The position numbers and the translations under genes were made by a program. Below, piece after piece: positions 19,021 to 26,683 of a stretch of DNA of 64,000 nt. Origin of the DNA: an uncultured Alphaproteobacteria bacterium (GTDB lineage: Bacteria; Pseudomonadota; Alphaproteobacteria; RF32; CAG-239); the NCBI GenBank assembly GCA_934276635.1, contig CAKQTH010000006.1:10004-74003 (forward strand). Direction: 5' to 3'. Under the pieces are notes generated by a model, which saw only the letters and a program-made list of their open reading frames with translations, made no database searches and was not told where the DNA came from. The stretch's first letter is position 1; each line of letters begins with the position of its first letter.

Positions 19021-19109
19021 GGAGCGTTGGCAGAGTGGTAATGCAGCGGATTGCTAATCCGTCATCGTGTTAAAGCGATGCAGAGGTTCGAGTCCTCTAC
19101 GCTCCGCCA
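19021..19109 (+). tRNA. tRNA-Ser (anticodon GCT)
   Basis: The acceptor stem GGAGCGT pairs with ACGCTCC (19099-19105), followed by discriminator G and an encoded CCA at 19107-19109. The anticodon loop TTGCTAA gives GCT, decoding AGC/AGT. A long variable arm (TCATCGTGTTAAAGCGATG) is present, as expected of a serine tRNA, and the T-arm reads GAGGTTCGAGTCCTC. Confidence 0.97.
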
Positions 19110-19117
19110 GAAAAAAT

Positions 19118-19140
19118 CCGTCCGAAAGGGCGGTTTTTTT
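19118..19140 (+). terminator. tRNA-Ser terminator
   Basis: A CCGTCC-GAAA-GGGCGG hairpin followed by seven T lies nine bases after the tRNA. Confidence 0.9.
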
Positions 19141-19156
19141 ATGCGGTATTGAGTAA

Positions 19157-19170
19157 AGAGGACTCGAACC
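19157..19170 (-). repeat. Inverted copy of the tRNA-Ser T-arm
   Basis: These 14 bases are the exact reverse complement of 19085-19098, the T-arm of the tRNA just upstream. The copy lies right after the tRNA terminator, and the same arrangement occurs after tRNA-Pro. Confidence 0.75.
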
Positions 19171-19186
19171 GAGAGGAACGCTAAGC

Positions 19187-19212
19187 AAAATCGTCTCAGG
19201 AGAGACGATTTT
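19187..19212. repeat. Perfect hairpin inside the tRNA-flanking element
   Basis: AAAATCGTCTC pairs perfectly over eleven bases with GAGACGATTTT across a four-base AGGA loop. It may be a terminator or part of a mobile repeat. Confidence 0.65.
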
Positions 19213-19310
19213 GTCTGCAAGTTCTTTGTAATATCTTAATGAGTAAGGGAAGCGACAGCGACCGAAGCGAATTTAGATACCAAAGAGCAAGAGCAGCAGA
19301 GCTGCGAAGT

Positions 19311-19329
19311 CTCTACGCTCCGCCAGAAA
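19311..19329 (+). repeat. Direct copy of the tRNA-Ser 3' end
   Basis: Nineteen bases are identical to 19095-19113, the 3' end of tRNA-Ser with CCA and the bases after it. The 197 bases between the copies form a small tRNA-flanked segment, as left by site-specific integration or partial tRNA duplication. No integrase is present. Confidence 0.65.
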
Positions 19330-19566
19330 GCTTTGATTTACAAGGCTTTTTTCGTAGGCGCTCCACTTGATTTATGCTTAAATCTTCAAACGAAAAATTG
19401 TAAAAAATTGCATGTTATTGTAAAAAATTGCCTCAAAGTTGCACAAATTTTGCACAAACAATCTATTATATCTTAAAATAATTTTTGACAAAAAACTTGA
19501 TTTGAGGGCAGATTTGCGCCATTCGTCAGCCATAAATTTATTATTAATCTCAAATATATTACAATT

Positions 19567-19862
19567 ATGAAAACAAAAAAATTAATCAGCAAAAAAATCG
19601 AGATTTTGTCGTCGATATTCTTTGCGCAGATTGTTTTTTGGAGTGTTCCAAAAACGCACAAAGGATTGAAAATGCAAAGCCGCAATTGTCGGATATTGTA
19701 AAAGCATACAAAATTTCCTCAAAAATTTATTTTGTTTTTTCCGCGGATATGCCGAAAGATGAAAAAGAATTTTGGGAAAATGCATGCTTAAATACAAGAA
19801 TTCTGCTTGACAGGCTGCTTGACAAGGCAATTCTGCTATATGAACAGATTAAAGATGTGTAA
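19567..19862 (+). pseudogene. Frameshifted orphan gene related to the 48252-49241 protein
   Basis: The ATG at 19567 starts MKTKKLISKK with the same kind of SD-less leader as the gene at 49241, but its frame soon degenerates. One extra A in the A-run at 19591-19597 would join it to the downstream frame, giving about 98 residues ending LLYEQIKDV. That frame contains PQLSDIVKAYK and ADMPKDEKEFWENA, which align with PRVSDFVECYK and SDISEEEEKFWDGV near the N-terminus of the protein at 48252-49241. It may be a pseudogene, or intact with an assembly error in the A-run. If only the downstream frame is used, TTG at 19638 is the first start. Confidence 0.5.
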
Positions 19863-19949
19863 AACCCGGAGAAAAAGGCCAAATACACAAGTTGCAGATT
19901 TCGCTGCACAATGAGGCATATGTTCGAGGTTTGCTGACTTAATAAAAAA

Positions 19950-19978
19950 GAGGTTGCGGGGAGCAGCCTCTTTTTTTT
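19950..19978 (+). terminator. Hairpin terminator
   Basis: GAGGTTGC pairs with GCAGCCTC (one G-U pair) across a GGGGA loop and is followed by eight T. It lies after the orphan gene 19567-19862. Confidence 0.75.
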
Positions 19979-20034
19979 GTGTAGAACATAATAATATAGG
20001 GGATTCGGCTGCTACGGAGGCAACAGCCGATAAA

Positions 20035-20073
20035 TTCGACCCGCATGGTGACCAACCAATTTTGCGGGTCGAA
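20035..20073 (-). terminator. Long perfect hairpin after the autotransporter stop
   Basis: TTCGACCCGCA (20035-20045) pairs perfectly with 20063-20073. It begins six bases after the autotransporter stop. There is no long T-run on the minus strand, so it may be an RNA-stabilising 3' structure rather than a simple terminator. A second hairpin (CGGCTG/CAGCCG) lies at about 20006-20030. Confidence 0.55.
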
Positions 20074-20078
20074 ACAGT

Positions 20079-22589
20079 TTAGAATTGGAACTTGAGTCCT
20101 GCATTAATATCCCAGCCGGTGCGGCCGCCGTCGTGACGGTTAATTTCCGCATAGCTCGTGATATCTTTCGGATTCCATTCCTCTTCGCTCCAGTCTTTCT
20201 CGAGCCCTACGCCGTACTCAACATACGGTTTTACGCTCATCTTCGGGAGCAAAACATCGTCCGCAGTAACCTTGCCGCCTTGATAGAAGTTCCAGGTATA
20301 AGCCACTTTTGCATAGCCTTCCAAACCTGTGCCGAAATCCTTTGCTAGCTTGACTTCCGGAGTAACCTCAAACACATTCTTCGTGTGATTTTTCAGCTTT
20401 GCGCCCGCCTTGCTGGTGTAATTTTCGGTGTTAATGTACATATACGAAGCATACAACGCAGGCTTTAAGGTATACTCGCCAAAGTCAATCTCATAGCCGG
20501 TTTTGTTGGAAACAGAGGCTGTCCAGATATCGAACTTGTCGTTGCCCCAAGCGGTTTTGGCCTCGTTGGCGATATAGCCGCCGTGAGCGGTAAAGCGAGA
20601 GAATACGCCGTTTTTGGTTAAGTCTGCCGAAACGCCGAGGTATCCGCCGTCTTGAGTAACTTTAACCGAATTTTGTTTCTGGTTGGAACCCATATATGCG
20701 GCGTAAATTCCGTAAACTGCGTTCACTCCGTTGTCATAGATAAAGGTTCGGCTGTCGACTCCGCCGACTACTCCGTAAAACTGAGTGTCGATGCTGTTAT
20801 AGCTATGTTTCAGCTCGACGCTGTCCTTCGAACCGAACGCCTTCGCCCAGGTGGTAGCCCTTGCCGGGTCACCGGAAGACAGTCCGGAGCCTATATAAAT
20901 ATCGCGGTTTGCAAGCAGTGAGTTAAGAGCGCTTTGTGTCTGCTGAACACCGACAGATGTTGACGGAACACCGACGCTTTCGGCAATCTGTTGCGAGCTG
21001 TTTTTGTCGCTCTTTACAAACTTAAACTCACCGGTTTCCTTGTCATATTCGACCGCATAACGATATTTTAATGTTTCGGCGCTGCTTACTGTTGTGTCGA
21101 CTTTATCCTTCGCGGTGTTGGTGAAAGCGATATTTGTCTTTTCGGTTGCGGAATCCGAAAAAATCTTCATATTATCAACGATTATCGAGCCGGTGCCCGC
21201 CGCTGCGCCGATATCAATATGATCCATCTCGGCGTTTGCCAAATCGACATCTACCGCCATTTTTACTGTCGAGTTCAGCGTCAGGGTATCGCCCTGAATC
21301 ACATTAATCGTGTCGTTAATCATATTAAAGACATAGTCGCTGGCAACGATAAGATTTCCGGTGCCTTTGATGTCGTTGAAAAGGTTAAATGTTCCCGTCC
21401 CGTCTCCGTCGAATGTCATCACACCGCCAGAGGTGTTCGCGAAATAATCGTATGTTGTAATCATACCGTTGCCGGCAGTCATAAAAGTTATTTTGCCATC
21501 GTTGTAAATCGCCTCGTAAAGCTTATCAGAATTCTCGTCGGACGGGTCGCTCAACACATAGTTGCCTTTGAATACGACCTCGGGCAAAATCCCCTCGGCC
21601 TCGTGACCTCTCGCCGCCGCGATTGTAACATCACCGGACATACCGAGAGAAGTACCGGCAACAACAAGCGCACCACCATATTGTCCGGCATGATTGTCAT
21701 AAAAATTTCCACTCAGAATTCCGATTGTGTTTCCGGTAAAAATTGCACCACCGGCAAAACCTGCTTTGTTTCTAGAAAATATTGAATTTGTTATTTTATC
21801 AATTGATTCTGTTGCACCGATTGCGCCAGCTCCCCAGACAGCTTCATTTTCTTCAAACACGGAACCTGTAATTTCATCTATATGACCAGATGATGCAATT
21901 GCACCGCCTCCACTCATTATCGCAGAAGACAAAACTTTATTATTTTTGAATGTTGAATTTGATATTTTTCCGATTGAACCTGAGCTGGAAATTGCTCCAC
22001 CTCCGGTATCTCTACTGCTAGCATCAGCATTTGCAATATTACCAATAAATTTTGAATTATCAATATTAAGACCATTGCCAGCCCAATGAACAATTCCTCC
22101 ACCATTAGAAGGAGCGACATTATTTATAAATTCTGTATCAGAAATATTAGTTTCACCTGTGCCGGCCAAAGCTAATGCTCCGCCTTGGAATAAACCTGTG
22201 TTTCCTTCAAAAACAGAACTTATGATGTTTTCTACAGTACCGTAAACCGGCACTCTAAAACCATTCATTTTGACATTTTTGAGAGTTAACTTATTTCCTC
22301 TTCTATAGGTTTCCAGAAATGAATCACTAAAAATCACCCCGTCAGCGGCGGAGATTGCAAATTTATTACCATCTTTGCCGGAGATATTTATATCGCGGTT
22401 GAGAGTTAATGAATCTGCTGAATCAACAACGATATCGCCGGTTAAGATGATGTCGGTTTCCGTGCCCGAAGTGATTGCGTTTTTGAAATCTGCCCAAGTG
22501 CCGACCTCAATTGCCGCGTGAGCCGTTGGTATATAAGCCGCAAAACAGCAAATTGCAGTGGTTGTCAGCCATAGTTTCTTAGTATTCAT
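20079..22589 (-). CDS. Autotransporter with beta-helix passenger
   Basis: The 836-residue type V secreted protein has a signal peptide (MNTKKLWL to AHA, residues 1-25), a passenger with repeated FxxNxA...GGAI units (about residues 120-330) typical of a right-handed beta-helix, a middle region, and a C-terminal 12-stranded autotransporter barrel (about 560-836) ending in LKFQF with the terminal Phe used by BAM. It is surface-exposed, perhaps an adhesin; no protease motif is seen. The ATG at 22589 has GGAG upstream; a longer frame to 22628 lacks support. Expression is probably phase-variable through the G-tract promoter at 22685-22710. A related C-terminus lies at 63898-64000. Confidence 0.88.
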   Translation of the reverse strand: MNTKKLWLTTTAICCFAAYIPTAHAAIEVGTWADFKNAITSGTETDIILTGDIVVDSADSLTLNRDINISGKDGNKFAISAADGVIFSDSFLETYRRGNKLTLKNVKMNGFRVPVYGTVENIISSVFEGNTGLFQGGALALAGTGETNISDTEFINNVAPSNGGGIVHWAGNGLNIDNSKFIGNIANADASSRDTGGGAISSSGSIGKISNSTFKNNKVLSSAIMSGGGAIASSGHIDEITGSVFEENEAVWGAGAIGATESIDKITNSIFSRNKAGFAGGAIFTGNTIGILSGNFYDNHAGQYGGALVVAGTSLGMSGDVTIAAARGHEAEGILPEVVFKGNYVLSDPSDENSDKLYEAIYNDGKITFMTAGNGMITTYDYFANTSGGVMTFDGDGTGTFNLFNDIKGTGNLIVASDYVFNMINDTINVIQGDTLTLNSTVKMAVDVDLANAEMDHIDIGAAAGTGSIIVDNMKIFSDSATEKTNIAFTNTAKDKVDTTVSSAETLKYRYAVEYDKETGEFKFVKSDKNSSQQIAESVGVPSTSVGVQQTQSALNSLLANRDIYIGSGLSSGDPARATTWAKAFGSKDSVELKHSYNSIDTQFYGVVGGVDSRTFIYDNGVNAVYGIYAAYMGSNQKQNSVKVTQDGGYLGVSADLTKNGVFSRFTAHGGYIANEAKTAWGNDKFDIWTASVSNKTGYEIDFGEYTLKPALYASYMYINTENYTSKAGAKLKNHTKNVFEVTPEVKLAKDFGTGLEGYAKVAYTWNFYQGGKVTADDVLLPKMSVKPYVEYGVGLEKDWSEEEWNPKDITSYAEINRHDGGRTGWDINAGLKFQF

Positions 22590-22626
22590 ATATGTCTCCA
22601 TCATAAAAATTAGCCCTGCGGAAAAC

Positions 22627-22663
22627 AAAAAAAGCCCGAGGACAATAAGTCACTCCGGCTTTT
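22627..22663 (-). terminator. Hairpin plus U-tract in the autotransporter leader
   Basis: On the minus strand AAAAGCCGGAG pairs with CTCGGGCTTTT (10 of 11 pairs) and is followed by seven T. It lies downstream of the poly-G promoter and upstream of the autotransporter ATG. It could end transcription from the 22793-26476 gene, but it would also attenuate autotransporter mRNA. Confidence 0.75.
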
Positions 22664-22684
22664 GCTTTCCATTTAATAACATGC

Positions 22685-22710
22685 AGTCTACCCCCCCCGC
22701 CGATTGTCAA
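22685..22710 (-). promoter_or_regulatory. Phase-variable poly-G promoter of the autotransporter
   Basis: TTGACA (22705-22710) and TAGACT (22685-22690) are separated by 14 bases, eight of which are a G run. The usual spacing here is 17, which would need 11 G. The architecture matches that of the pilin promoter at 57890-57916, so slippage probably switches expression; this allele should be weak. Confidence 0.7.
22691..22698 (-). repeat. Poly-G tract (8 G on the minus strand)
   Basis: A run of eight C on the plus strand lies in an AT-rich genome, inside a promoter spacer. It is a candidate slipped-strand hotspot. Confidence 0.9.
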
Positions 22711-22792
22711 GCTTTTTTTTCAAAAAGCGAAAAAATCCCCGCTTTTTGCAAAACAGGGATTCTTAACAGAAGAGGGGAGAGAAACCAAGAAA

Positions 22793-25700
22793 TTATCTGG
22801 TTGCTCGGGTTGTTTGGTTCAAAACCGAGAATATGTACGCCGGATTGACTTTTTTGCCTTTTTCGCCGTCAACATATTCCGTAAAGGTTGTTCTGCCGCT
22901 GGAGTTGCGGGCTTCGAGCCTTTCGGCGGCGGACATCTCGCTGCTGCATACATATTCATGAACTTTGCCGTCCAAAGTATACAGAGTTACGGTGCTGTCC
23001 TGTATTATCGCGGCTTTTCCATTCGGATATTCAACAACCATCGGGTTTGCCTCGCCGTTGCCATAGTCATAAGTTGTCGTGACAACTCCGTTCGGCGCGG
23101 TTTTGGTCGTAATTTCGGCATCTTCGGTTGCCAAACCGGCCTTGACCGTATTTACGCGGTTCTGAATTTTTGCAATAACAGTCTGCTCTTCAACCTGAGA
23201 ATTAATCTCCTTTTGAATCTCATCTTCTACCGATTCGGAGCTTTCTGCCTTTGCGGCATTTTCTACGGCTGTCGGTTCTTCAATATGGTCTTTTTCTGCC
23301 TCAATTGTAGCAACTTTGCTATCGCTGTGTTCGACAGGTGTCGCTTCAACCGGCTGAGCCTCGGGTGCGGCCTCAATCGTCTGAGCCTCCGGTTCTGATG
23401 CCACAGGAGCATATTCTACCTTCACCGCATCGGCCTTAATTTGCTGTTCGGAGCCTTCATAAGCGTCTTTCATAAACTCTTCAACTTCTTCCTGCAGGCC
23501 GCGGCGAATGTCTTTGAGCTCGCCTTTTATCTCAGAAATCTCTTCATTGACTTTGGTCAGATGTTCTTCCAAATCTTCACGAGTGCCGAGTTTTGCCTGT
23601 TCTTTTTCAAGTCCGGCCTTAATCTGTTTCAGCTTTTCGGCCTTGTTGAATTTTTCGAGGTTTTCGTTGGCGATTCGGCTACTTTCCTTAGAAACAGGAA
23701 CATCGTGCTCGCCTTTGCCGGTCAAGTCCTCAGGATTGTAGTCTTCCGTCGCAAGCTTTTCAATCTTTGCGTCAAGTTTGCCGATTTTCTTTTCATAACA
23801 ATCCCATTCGCGGATATCTTTCTTTATCTCGCGGGCAAGATCCTTGTTGTCCGCCAAATCCTCTTTGAGCTGCAAAGTGTGGAGCTTCATATCATATTCG
23901 GCAAGCTGAACCTGACGATTGACCAGTTCTTCCATCTTTTGCGAATGTTTCAACTCGAGCTCAAGGCGCTCTCTGCTAGGCTCAAGCTTGATTTCTTCTG
24001 CCACCGGAGTCTCGGTGTTTTGTGCGGCATCTTGAACAGCTTCGTCAGCGGCCGGAGTTTCACCGTCCACAAGCTCGGCAGCCTCTGCGGCTAAACGCTG
24101 TTGCTCAAGCATTTCGGCAAGTTTTGCCTCGTCAGCGGCACGCATTTCGTTGAGTCTTGTTTCCATAGCGTCAAATTCTTTTTGCGCGCGGACATAGCTG
24201 TTGTAAAAGCCCTTTGTGTCGCTCTTGAGTTTTGCAAGCTTTGCGCTGTCGTGAGCCTCAATTTTATATGCTTCGCGGCGGGCGGCCAAAACTTCTTTGT
24301 CCTCAAAATCTTCATGCAGATTTTGCATCAGCTTGTCGGCCTCGTCGGTTTTTCCTTCTTCAAGCAATTGGCGATATGCCAGAAAACTCTTGTCCGCCAA
24401 AGCTTCTGCGGTCTGAGGATTGTCCTCGCCGTATCTGTTTTGCAAAACAGTGTGAAGTTCGGCCTCTTTTTCATCTAAGGTCTCGGCAAGAGCAACTTCC
24501 GGAGCTGTCTCTTCAACAGTGGTTTCTTCAACAGCCGCAGGTTTTGATACCTCAGGTTCTTCCGCAACTTTCGACTCTTCTGAAACAACCGCTTCTTCCG
24601 CAGCGGCAGGCTGTTCAACAACAGGTTCTTCAACCGATGCGGAGGTTTCTGTTTTTTCTTCTGCAACAACAGCAGGTTCTTCAGCAGTTGTTTTTGGTGC
24701 GGCAACAGGTTCTTCGGCTTTAGCCTCCAGAGCAACATTTTCAACAACGGTTGTTTCTGCTTTTGTCGACTCTTCAACGACAACCGGTTTTGTGGCTTTT
24801 GCTTCTTCGACAACAGGAGTTTCGTTTATTGCGGACGGAGCCTCTGATTTCGGTTCTGCGGCCGGTTTTGTAGCAACATTTTCAACCCTGGTCGTTGTTC
24901 TCGGCGATGTAGGTCTTTCTGCCGGACGGGCAGTAGGCTTTTCTTCTGTCGGAATATGGTGTTCGGCAGGGGTTGTCTTTGTTTCGGAAACAACCGAATT
25001 TGCAGTATTTGCGGAGTCTGAGCTGTGAATGGTATCGCCGTTCAAAACGGTTTCTGCCGGATTATTAATCGAATTTACAACCGTTTCTTTGACACCTTCG
25101 CCTAAGCGGTCAAGTGAAAAATATGCGCCGGCGGCAGAAGCGGTCAAACCTAAACCTAAGCCGATTCTTGCGGATTTGAGGTTGTGTTTTGTAAATTCGC
25201 TCGGCTTGTTTACATAGTCGTTAACCGAGTTTTTGTATTCGGCAATCTGTGAGCTTGTGGCGCCGACTGTTGTGGTCAGACCTACGGTTCCGCGGACAAT
25301 CGCGTTGTTAATCATAAGCTCTTTCAATGCGGGGATTGCGGTCGCAACGCCGGCTCCTCCGCAGGCTACCGTACATACGGCAGCAGAAACAATGCCTGCA
25401 ATGCGGCGATGTTTGTATCCCGGACGAGCTTTTGCGGCTTCCATAGCTTGGTGCAGTTTTTCTTTGCTCCAAAAATCTTTGTCAAACAGCCATCTGCCCC
25501 AAAGTCTCTTGAGACCTTTTTCCGCACGGTAGGCTTTTTGTCTTTCCTGAATTGCCGGCCAATATTTTCCGGCAGCGTAAGAATATGCACCGTATGCGGC
25601 AATGGCAACTGCGGCCGGAGCAACGGTTCCGACAGTGGCGGCAACCGACAAAGATGCGCCGATTCCGACGATTGTACGCAAAGAGTTGTTTGCAATCGAA

Positions 25701-26476
25701 TCAGCAACATTTGCTGTGATTTCAGCGGTTTCGCCCCATACTTTTTTAATCTTTGAGCCGAATTTTTCTTTCAGTTCGGAAAGGCCGGAAATCGTTTTGG
25801 ATTTATATCCGTCGAATCTGTTTGCAAGACGGTCGAAAAAGTTGTCTGACTTTTTCTTTTGTGTGACGGCCATAGCCAAAAACTGTTTGGAGTTGAGCTT
25901 GATTTTTTTGTTGTCGGCGAAAAATTCACGGACGCTGTCGACAAGTTTTTCATCTTCGGTTTTCTCATAGCCGGACATATTTTTGATGTCTTCGGGCTTT
26001 GGCAACTCAAGCCCGTCTGCACCATACATCAATGCCAATTCAGCCATAAGGGAATTTGACATTTTTTCAATAACGGCGGCTTCTTTTTGAGATCTTGAAG
26101 CCTTTGAAAACGGTACGGATTCGCTCAGGCTTTCGATTGTATCAAGCTTTTTGGCATCAACCAAAATGTTCATCATTTCAGCATATTGTTCGCCTTCAAG
26201 GTTTTTGCCGGACTCTTCGTCAACAATTTCTACCTTGTCGGCAAGCGGAGAAACAAAGTCATGAGCATCGATAATTTCGGTGACGGCGTTATAATTTGCG
26301 TCCATCATTCTGATATATTGAAGGTTGTGCAGCACATTTTCCATATTTTTCGCATATTGTTCAAAATCGGTGCTGTCCATAGCCTCGGAAAAAGTTGCCA
26401 AATCAGAGAGATATTTTTTATCAACTCTTTCTTTTGAGGCAAGCCATCTATCCAAATATTCTGAATTATCAGCCAT
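22793..26476 (-). CDS. Very long low-complexity protein of unknown function
   Basis: The 1227-residue product has no signal peptide. Residues 1-250 are helical and charged; three hydrophobic Ala/Gly-rich segments lie at about 268-300, 360-385 and 437-452. Residues about 500-710 are a Glu/Ala/Val/Thr/Pro-rich repeat region (EEPVV, AEEK, KPAAVEE-like units), followed by long coiled-coil sequence to about 1080. The C-terminal 80 residues are a compact domain (TTYDYGNGEANPMVVEYPNG to FTEYVDGEKGKKVNP). I do not recognise it; it could be a secreted effector or membrane-associated scaffold. The ATG at 26476 has GGAG upstream. The repeats create long false open frames on both strands. Confidence 0.78.
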   Translation of the reverse strand: MADNSEYLDRWLASKERVDKKYLSDLATFSEAMDSTDFEQYAKNMENVLHNLQYIRMMDANYNAVTEIIDAHDFVSPLADKVEIVDEESGKNLEGEQYAEMMNILVDAKKLDTIESLSESVPFSKASRSQKEAAVIEKMSNSLMAELALMYGADGLELPKPEDIKNMSGYEKTEDEKLVDSVREFFADNKKIKLNSKQFLAMAVTQKKKSDNFFDRLANRFDGYKSKTISGLSELKEKFGSKIKKVWGETAEITANVADSIANNSLRTIVGIGASLSVAATVGTVAPAAVAIAAYGAYSYAAGKYWPAIQERQKAYRAEKGLKRLWGRWLFDKDFWSKEKLHQAMEAAKARPGYKHRRIAGIVSAAVCTVACGGAGVATAIPALKELMINNAIVRGTVGLTTTVGATSSQIAEYKNSVNDYVNKPSEFTKHNLKSARIGLGLGLTASAAGAYFSLDRLGEGVKETVVNSINNPAETVLNGDTIHSSDSANTANSVVSETKTTPAEHHIPTEEKPTARPAERPTSPRTTTRVENVATKPAAEPKSEAPSAINETPVVEEAKATKPVVVEESTKAETTVVENVALEAKAEEPVAAPKTTAEEPAVVAEEKTETSASVEEPVVEQPAAAEEAVVSEESKVAEEPEVSKPAAVEETTVEETAPEVALAETLDEKEAELHTVLQNRYGEDNPQTAEALADKSFLAYRQLLEEGKTDEADKLMQNLHEDFEDKEVLAARREAYKIEAHDSAKLAKLKSDTKGFYNSYVRAQKEFDAMETRLNEMRAADEAKLAEMLEQQRLAAEAAELVDGETPAADEAVQDAAQNTETPVAEEIKLEPSRERLELELKHSQKMEELVNRQVQLAEYDMKLHTLQLKEDLADNKDLAREIKKDIREWDCYEKKIGKLDAKIEKLATEDYNPEDLTGKGEHDVPVSKESSRIANENLEKFNKAEKLKQIKAGLEKEQAKLGTREDLEEHLTKVNEEISEIKGELKDIRRGLQEEVEEFMKDAYEGSEQQIKADAVKVEYAPVASEPEAQTIEAAPEAQPVEATPVEHSDSKVATIEAEKDHIEEPTAVENAAKAESSESVEDEIQKEINSQVEEQTVIAKIQNRVNTVKAGLATEDAEITTKTAPNGVVTTTYDYGNGEANPMVVEYPNGKAAIIQDSTVTLYTLDGKVHEYVCSSEMSAAERLEARNSSGRTTFTEYVDGEKGKKVNPAYIFSVLNQTTRATR

Positions 26477-26524
26477 ATCATTCACTCCATAAAAAACTGT
26501 CAATGAAGGCAATATATACTAATT

Positions 26525-26553
26525 TGTACAAATACGCAAGTGCTTTTTGTCAA
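26525..26553 (-). promoter_or_regulatory. Possible promoter of the 22793-26476 gene
   Basis: TTGACA (26548-26553) and a weak TGTACA (26525-26530) are separated by 17 bases on the minus strand, about 50 bases before the ATG. Confidence 0.45.
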
Positions 26554-26630
26554 GTTTGTATATTTTTTTGCAATAATGTGGTTTTTTGGCCGAAAGCAGG
26601 GTGGATAATATTGCTTTTTTGTACAAAAAA

Positions 26631-26668
26631 AGACCGAGGGAAAATCCTTCGGCCTTTCTTTTTTTCAG
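26631..26668 (-). terminator. Terminator of the DegT aminotransferase gene
   Basis: On the minus strand AAAGGCCGAAGG pairs with CCCTCGGTCTTT (mismatches at two places) and is followed by seven T. It lies 15 bases after the stop at 26684. Confidence 0.75.
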
Positions 26669-26683
26669 CAGTGTTGCAACGAA

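Larger units (their letters stand above)
19141..19566. other. Gene-free stretch after tRNA-Ser
   Basis: Apart from the tRNA-derived repeats, the hairpin and a GAAGCGACAGCGACCGAAGC stretch at about 19251-19270 that recalls the repeat before tRNA-Pro, I see no coding signal here. A TTGACA at 19485-19490 is followed by no good -10 element. Confidence 0.6.

Noticed and set aside
24232..24813. Long open frames on both strands inside 24.1-25.5 kb
   Set aside because: They are by-products of the Glu/Ala/Val repeat region of the 22793-26476 gene and have unnatural Leu/Gln/Lys or Ser/Phe-rich composition.
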